Assembly (NCBI RefSeq): GCF_030848305.1
Contig: NZ_CP114598.1
Span: 992,001 to 1,056,000 of the forward strand
Reading direction: 5' to 3'
Length of the DNA stretch: 64,000 bases
Source of the DNA: Akkermansia muciniphila
GTDB taxonomy: Bacteria; Verrucomicrobiota; Verrucomicrobiia; Verrucomicrobiales; Akkermansiaceae
Below are positions 59,788-64,000 of the stretch, piece by piece. The position numbers and the translations under genes were made by a program. A model generated the notes under the pieces. It did no database searches. It was given only the letters and a program-made list of their open reading frames with translations, and was not told where the DNA came from. The stretch's first letter is position 1. Every line of letters begins with the position of its first letter.

Positions 59788-61062
59788 TTACAGGTATTCC
59801 GGGCGCTGGAGCAATTCCGCCACGCGCTTGAGCAGGCGTCCGATGTCCGCTCCGTCCACCACGCGGTGGTCTCCCGTAGCCACGATGTTGGCCTTGGAGA
59901 TGGGAATGAACGCCTCCACTTCGTCACTCCAGACCGGGGTTTTGGTGACGGCTCCCACCCCCAGGATAATGGATTCGCTGGGCATGGGCATGGGCGCGGC
60001 AAAAGTGAGGCCGAAGCCGCCGAAGTTGGTGACCGTGGCGATGCCCCCCGTGCTGTCTTCCGGCGCCAGCCTGCGGCGGCGCGCCTGGGCAATCAGCCTG
60101 TTATAGTCTTCCAGCAGTTCTTCCATCGTCCGTTCGTTCACGCGGCGCAGCACGGGAACCATGACGCCGTCCGCCACCTGGGCGGCGATGCCGATGTCAA
60201 TCGTTTTGGGAGAAAGAATGTTTTCCCCCACCAGGTAGCCGGCGCATTCCGGGCTTTCCGCCAGGGCCAGGGCCAGGGCGCGGGCAAAGTACAGGGTGAT
60301 GCCGGGCCGCAGCGGGGAATTTTGCCTGTGCTTGATGAGAGGATCCATGAATACGGGGCGCCCGGCGGAGGCCAGGGGACGCGTCCAGCTGCGGCGCATG
60401 GCGTCCGCCACGGCCAGCCGCATGGATGAGGCCTTGCGGTTCGGCCATTGGCTGACATATTCCAGGAATTCCTCCAGGTCGTCAATGGTGACGCGCCCGC
60501 CCGCCCCGGAACCGGAGATGAAAGCGATGTCGGAGGCTCTCATGCCCAATTCATCCATGCGCGCCTTCATCCGGGGGGACATGTAATGCGCGCCCTTCAT
60601 GCCGGCGGGTACGGGAAGGCCGCGCACGCTGGGCTGGACTTTCAGGTCCGTGCCGTTTTCCTGGTAGGATTCCCCCGTCACTCCGAAATGGACGCCCGCG
60701 GGTTGTTCCTCCCGGGGAGGGGCGGAGGGCGCGGCCTGGGGAACGGATTCCGGACTGGCTGGAAGGGACGGCTGGGTGGAGTCTCCGGCCGGAGTCGCTC
60801 CGGAACGCTCAATTTCCTCTTCCGTGGCCTCAATCATGGCCATGCAGGCGCCGACCACGACGGATTCCCCTTCCTTGATGAACACATCGCTCAGGATGCC
60901 GCCGCACATGGTGGTGACCCCCATGGTGGCCTTGTTGGTTTCTACCTCAAAGATTTCCTGGTCGGCTTCTACGGTATCGCCCTGGGCCGCCAGCAGGCGC
61001 AGCACGGTGGCTTCCGCAATGGAATCCCCGAGCTGGGGCATCAGAATGGGTACTTTAGGCAT
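59788..61062 (-). CDS. pdhC: Pyruvate dehydrogenase E2 (dihydrolipoamide acetyltransferase)
   Basis: 424 residues. An N-terminal lipoyl domain has K44 in V-E-T-N-K-A-T as lipoylation site. A Pro/Ala linker (about 90-125) leads to an E1/E3-binding region, then the catalytic domain ending with H399 in D-H-R-V-V-D-G-A-D. Transfers acetyl groups to CoA. Other 2-oxoacid E2 enzymes look similar; the operon with E1 alpha and beta supports pyruvate. Starts 18 nt after the E1 beta gene. No E3 is in the window. Confidence 0.9.
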   Translation of the reverse strand: MPKVPILMPQLGDSIAEATVLRLLAAQGDTVEADQEIFEVETNKATMGVTTMCGGILSDVFIKEGESVVVGACMAMIEATEEEIERSGATPAGDSTQPSLPASPESVPQAAPSAPPREEQPAGVHFGVTGESYQENGTDLKVQPSVRGLPVPAGMKGAHYMSPRMKARMDELGMRASDIAFISGSGAGGRVTIDDLEEFLEYVSQWPNRKASSMRLAVADAMRRSWTRPLASAGRPVFMDPLIKHRQNSPLRPGITLYFARALALALAESPECAGYLVGENILSPKTIDIGIAAQVADGVMVPVLRRVNERTMEELLEDYNRLIAQARRRRLAPEDSTGGIATVTNFGGFGLTFAAPMPMPSESIILGVGAVTKTPVWSDEVEAFIPISKANIVATGDHRVVDGADIGRLLKRVAELLQRPEYL

Positions 61063-61080
61063 GATGGAAACTGGGTTGAA

Positions 61081-62055
61081 TCAAATGGATAAAAGATGGC
61101 GGATGGAGGCGGCGATGGATTCCAGCGTGGGGCGGTGCGCCTTCCAGAGGTTGGGGTGCTGGGGGATGGGGGTATCCCGCGCGTTGAGCCTCTGGGGCGG
61201 AGCGTCCAGCAGGTGGAAGCCTTCCGCGACAATGCGCGAAACAACCTCCGCCGTGACGCCGCCCCACGGAAAGTCTTCCCCGACGACCAGGACGCGGCCG
61301 GTGCGCGCTACGGAGGCGATGACGGTATCCATGTCCAGCGGGCGCACCGTCCGGAGATCCACGACCTCCACTTCATAGCCGCTTTCCTTTTCAAGCAGGT
61401 CTGCCGCGCGCACGGCTTCCGGCACCATGGCGCTGTACGCCACCACGGTGGCGTGCTTCCCCGTGCGGGCGATCCTGGCCATGCCGAACGGGATGGCCGG
61501 GGCTTCCCGGTAGTTGTCCTCCGCCTTCAGCCAGCGGTACAGGAATTTGTGTTCCAGAAAAATGACGGGGTCCGGAATTTCCACGGCCTGGCGCAGCATC
61601 CAGTAGGCATCCGCTACCGTGGCCGGAGTCATGACGTGCAGGCCCGGATAATGGGCGAACAAAGCCTCCAGGCTCTGGCTGTGGAAAGGGCCGGTGCCGG
61701 GGGTTCCCCCGCAGGGCAGGCGCACCGTAATGTTGGCGGGAACGCCCGTGCGGTAGTAATGGGTGGCCGCCATGTTGACAATCTGGTTGAAAGCGATCGT
61801 GCTGAAATCGGCAAACTGTATTTCCATAATGGGCTTCTTGCCCATGACGGCGGCCCCGGTCACCATGCCGGCCATGGCGTCCTCACTGATGGGGGAGTCA
61901 ATGACCCGGTCCGGGAACAGCTCCTTGAGGCCCTTGGTCGCTTTGAAAGCGCCGCCGAAAACGCCTATGTCCTGCCCGTACAGAAAGACGTCCCTGTCTT
62001 CCGTAAGCAGGTCTTTCTGGGCGTCGTGGATGGCATCAATGTATGTTACGCTCAT
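61081..62055 (-). CDS. pdhB: Pyruvate dehydrogenase E1 beta subunit
   Basis: 324 residues. Transketolase-type pyrimidine-binding domain (D-V-F-L-Y-G-Q-D-I-G, F-D/A-D-F segment M-E-I-Q-F-A-D-F) and a C-terminal domain with L-R-T-V-R-P-L-D. Forms the thiamine-diphosphate active site with the alpha subunit. Between E1 alpha (21 nt upstream) and E2 (18 nt downstream). Confidence 0.93.
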   Translation of the reverse strand: MSVTYIDAIHDAQKDLLTEDRDVFLYGQDIGVFGGAFKATKGLKELFPDRVIDSPISEDAMAGMVTGAAVMGKKPIMEIQFADFSTIAFNQIVNMAATHYYRTGVPANITVRLPCGGTPGTGPFHSQSLEALFAHYPGLHVMTPATVADAYWMLRQAVEIPDPVIFLEHKFLYRWLKAEDNYREAPAIPFGMARIARTGKHATVVAYSAMVPEAVRAADLLEKESGYEVEVVDLRTVRPLDMDTVIASVARTGRVLVVGEDFPWGGVTAEVVSRIVAEGFHLLDAPPQRLNARDTPIPQHPNLWKAHRPTLESIAASIRHLLSI

Positions 62056-62076
62056 GGGAATCTTCCGTTTGCTGGC

Positions 62077-63078
62077 TTAATAAGGTCTCCATACCGTGGC
62101 GTTCCAGTCTTCCCGGAAGGGGTCCGGCTCCGGTTCCCGCTGCGCGGTGGCTACGGCCAGCTGGACTTCGTCGGCATACTGTTTTTTCAGAGCCGCCGTT
62201 TCTTCCGGCGTGAGCCAGCCGGCTGCCAGCAGCTGCCGTTCCGCGACCGCCACGGGGTCTTTTTTTTCATATTCCTCTTTCAGCTCCCTGGGGATGTAGG
62301 AGGCGTCGTCATGCTCCCCGTGCCCGCACATGCGGAGGGTCTTGGCAAGCACCCACTGGGGCCCCCGGCCTTCCCTCGCGTTCTTGACGGCGGCCCGGAA
62401 GGTTTCCAGCGTGGCCATGAAGTCCGTGCCGTCCGTTTCATGCACGGTGAATCCGTAGCCGCGGCCCCTGTCCGCCAGGGAGGCTTCTCCGAATTCCCTG
62501 ATATTGGGAGTAGAGTAGGCAAATTGATTATTGGTCACCACGAGCACCAGCGGCAGCCGCTCCACCTTCGCCATATTGGCGGCTTCATGGAAAGCTCCTG
62601 TGGACGTGGTGCCGTCTCCGCAGAAAGCCACTCCCACGGGGCCGGGCAGTTTGCCGTCCAGGCGCTTGGCGAAAAGGCAGCCGATGACGAAAGCCACCGT
62701 GCTGCCCAGATGGCTGATGGGAGCCATATAGCCTTCCGCGGGCAGGCCCCGGTGGACATTGCCGTCCCGCCCTTTCATGCATCCCAGGGCGGAACCCAGG
62801 TAGGCGCGCGCCGCTTCAATAATCGGTTCCCCCCAGGCGACGCGTGCCGCCTGTTCCCGGATGAACGGGGCGATGACATCGTAGCCGGCAGTCAGAAAGA
62901 CGCCTCCGCACGCGGCAATCGCTTCATGCCCGCGGCCCAGATAAACGCCCCCCGTAATTTTGCCCGCTTTGTAAAGGCTGGAAATTTTGGTGTCGAAGGC
63001 CCGCGCCAGCAACATGGCCTTGAAAGCCCTGACGGCATTTTCCTTTAAGTCCGGTTGTGTAGTGTCGCAATGTGCCAC
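62077..63078 (-). CDS. pdhA: Pyruvate dehydrogenase E1 alpha subunit
   Basis: 333 residues starting at GTG 63078, 6 nt after a -10-like TAGAAT, with no better start nearby. Thiamine-diphosphate motif G-D-G-T-T-S-T-G-A-F-H-E-A-A-N, R-G-H-E-A-I and E-G-Y-M-A-P-I-S-H-L are present. It decarboxylates pyruvate and passes the two-carbon unit to E2. First gene of pdhA-pdhB-pdhC-lpxI. Confidence 0.93.
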   Translation of the reverse strand: MAHCDTTQPDLKENAVRAFKAMLLARAFDTKISSLYKAGKITGGVYLGRGHEAIAACGGVFLTAGYDVIAPFIREQAARVAWGEPIIEAARAYLGSALGCMKGRDGNVHRGLPAEGYMAPISHLGSTVAFVIGCLFAKRLDGKLPGPVGVAFCGDGTTSTGAFHEAANMAKVERLPLVLVVTNNQFAYSTPNIREFGEASLADRGRGYGFTVHETDGTDFMATLETFRAAVKNAREGRGPQWVLAKTLRMCGHGEHDDASYIPRELKEEYEKKDPVAVAERQLLAAGWLTPEETAALKKQYADEVQLAVATAQREPEPDPFREDWNATVWRPY

Positions 63079-63084
63079 CCCATT

Positions 63085-63112
63085 ATTCTATATGCTGCAT
63101 AAGGAAATGCAA
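63085..63112 (-). promoter_or_regulatory. Promoter of the pdhA operon, leaderless
   Basis: On the minus strand TTGCAT, a 16-nt spacer and TAGAAT. The GTG start follows after 6 nt, predicting no leader. No ribosome-binding sequence lies between. Confidence 0.55.
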
Positions 63113-63606
63113 TGCCATTTCATGAAACTGCCTGAGACTTTATGTCCGCGGGAGCGGGGCCGCGCCGCAGGGCGGTCCCGGGCCGCCGGAAGCGCTTTTG
63201 CGTCTTCTGTTCCCGCCGCGGAAAACTTTTCGCGAACGCCGCCGGAACAGGGGGGCGGAGCGCGCTTATTTTCCCCATGGCAGGGGCCGTGAAAGGCTCC
63301 TGCCGCCTTGTTGCGGCAGGAGTTCCCGCATGCCGTGCATGAGGGGCATTGACGATGCGTATTTCGAATCCGCTGTTCACGCTGCGGTTTGACAGGAAAA
63401 GTCTTAGAAAATATCCCGCTTATCCCAAAATATGTCCTCAGTGAAACGGCAGGCGCGCGTTACCCCCGGAGAACAGCGGCGGCCAGTATCCGAAGGATCA
63501 TGAGAGACAAATGCAATTTTTTTATTATCAATACATTTCTCATTCACACAGAACACGCGTTTTCCATGACGGCACAAAAAATGCATATCCTACTAAAATA
63601 ATAGGA
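63113..63606. other. Intergenic region with one perfect hairpin
   Basis: No protein gene is supported here; the short open frames lack starts and family likeness. CTCCTGCCGC (63297-63306) and GCGGCAGGAG (63313-63322) form a perfect 10-bp hairpin with a 6-nt loop. It is not at a gene end, so a small RNA, a leader element or an unlisted repeat are possible. A half copy of the dyad element (TTCGAATCCGCTGTT, about 63363-63377) also occurs. Confidence 0.4.
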
Positions 63607-63635
63607 TTGACAGCGGATTCGAAATCCGCTATTTA
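63607..63635 (+). promoter_or_regulatory. Promoter with a perfect dyad in its spacer
   Basis: TTGACA (63607-63612), a 17-nt spacer and TATTTA (63630-63635). The dyad AGCGGATT-CGA-AATCCGCT (63612-63630, perfect 8-bp arms) fills the spacer exactly and is shared with the element at 5434-5462. Flanking GAC and ATT are also identical. It lies 37 nt before the start codon at 63673. A regulator binding here would block RNA polymerase. Confidence 0.65.
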
Positions 63636-63672
63636 GCGGGCCTTCCAATATTAATGATTCTTTTTAAAAGAT

Positions 63673-64000
63673 ATGAGACTTATTCTTCCATTGCCGTTGC
63701 GCCGCTTCCTGCTGGGTCGTCTTCTGTTTTCCGTAACGCTGGCGACTGCCGCTTCCGGGGCGGAATTCGTGGTGGACGCCGCCCAGGCAACCAACCCGGG
63801 GCAGCATGTGTATAACACGCTTCAGGAACTGGCTGCTTCCGGAACGCTGTCTTCCGGGGATACCGTCATTCTGCACAATGACGATTCCTCGCTGACTGGC
63901 GGTCTGACGGTAGCCGTTAATTTCCGGTCCAATGATCCGGATACTTTCCGCACCATCGATTTGGCAAAATTGGGGGGAGGGGACTGTTTATATAGATTCA
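63673..64000 (+). CDS. Secreted surface protein, 3' end beyond window
   Basis: 109 codons visible, starting at ATG 63673. A signal peptide (basic start, hydrophobic run, ending about A-A-S-G-A) is followed by T-S/N-rich sequence (N-F-R-S-N-D-P-D-T) like the passenger part of autotransporter or PEP-CTERM proteins. The last codons read D-C-L-Y-R-F after a G-rich run; removing one G (63972-63982) would give G-T-V-Y-I-D-S, which fits better. The downstream domain is not visible, so the family is uncertain. Confidence 0.65.
   Translation, partial: MRLILPLPLRRFLLGRLLFSVTLATAASGAEFVVDAAQATNPGQHVYNTLQELAASGTLSSGDTVILHNDDSSLTGGLTVAVNFRSNDPDTFRTIDLAKLGGGDCLYRF

Noticed and set aside
63389-63601. 70-codon open frame upstream of the last gene
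   Set aside because: No ribosome-binding site, family likeness or signal peptide; it runs into the promoter of the surface-protein gene.

Overview
The window is a bacterial chromosome segment that I assign to Akkermansia, most likely A. muciniphila or a close relative (Verrucomicrobiota). The 16S gene carries perfect target sites for the published Akkermansia-specific AM1 and AM2 PCR primers (about 1002-1021 and 1311-1330). The gene content fits a mucin specialist: GH20 and GH16 enzymes, a sialate-esterase-like hydrolase, a cytoplasmic GH36 alpha-galactosidase and a PEP-CTERM surface protein.

Layout. 1-5148 is an rRNA operon, entered inside 16S, with tRNA-Ala then tRNA-Ile, 23S and 5S. 5.4-8.1 kb holds a PEP-CTERM protein gene with a broken signal-peptide frame and a secreted SGNH esterase. 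8.3-25.4 kb is mostly housekeeping: nrdR with a possible ATP-cone-like neighbour, a SulP transporter, argH, a SWIM protein, nfo, a YhaM-like nuclease, comEC, miaB, an RlmD-type methyltransferase, a thioredoxin-like protein, an HU-like protein and two paralogous polytopic membrane proteins. 25.5-27.7 kb is the GH36 gene. 28.0-36.7 kb is a minus-strand block: the class III ribonucleotide reductase genes (nrdD, a separate glycyl-radical mini-gene, nrdG), a DASS carrier, a histidine kinase, a receiver-only regulator and an AspT-type exchanger. 37.3-63.1 kb carries an EptA-like transferase, rubrerythrin, an M42 peptidase, GH20, an MFS carrier, alkaline phosphatase, mscL, argD, efp, a GH16 gene with a frameshift, copA, recN, a WecG-type transferase, two small amphipathic-helix proteins, lpxI and a pyruvate dehydrogenase operon. 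A secreted-protein gene runs off the right edge.

Regulation. nrdD sits behind a cobalamin riboswitch and two NrdR-type boxes 31 bp apart, and nrdR itself is in the window. This fits a cell that shuts down its B12-independent anaerobic reductase when B12 or dNTPs suffice. Several genes have near-canonical sigma70 promoters so close to the start codon that leaderless mRNAs are expected.

Most unusual signals. (1) Class III reductase in two parts, with the catalytic chain ending before the glycyl-radical loop. (2) Two surface-protein genes at opposite ends of the window share a promoter in which a 19-bp dyad fills the -35/-10 spacer. (3) The PEP-CTERM and GH16 genes are each broken by one missing base in a six-base A/T run, and a third surface gene may have a similar fault in a G run. 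All calls come from reading the sequence; no database search was run.
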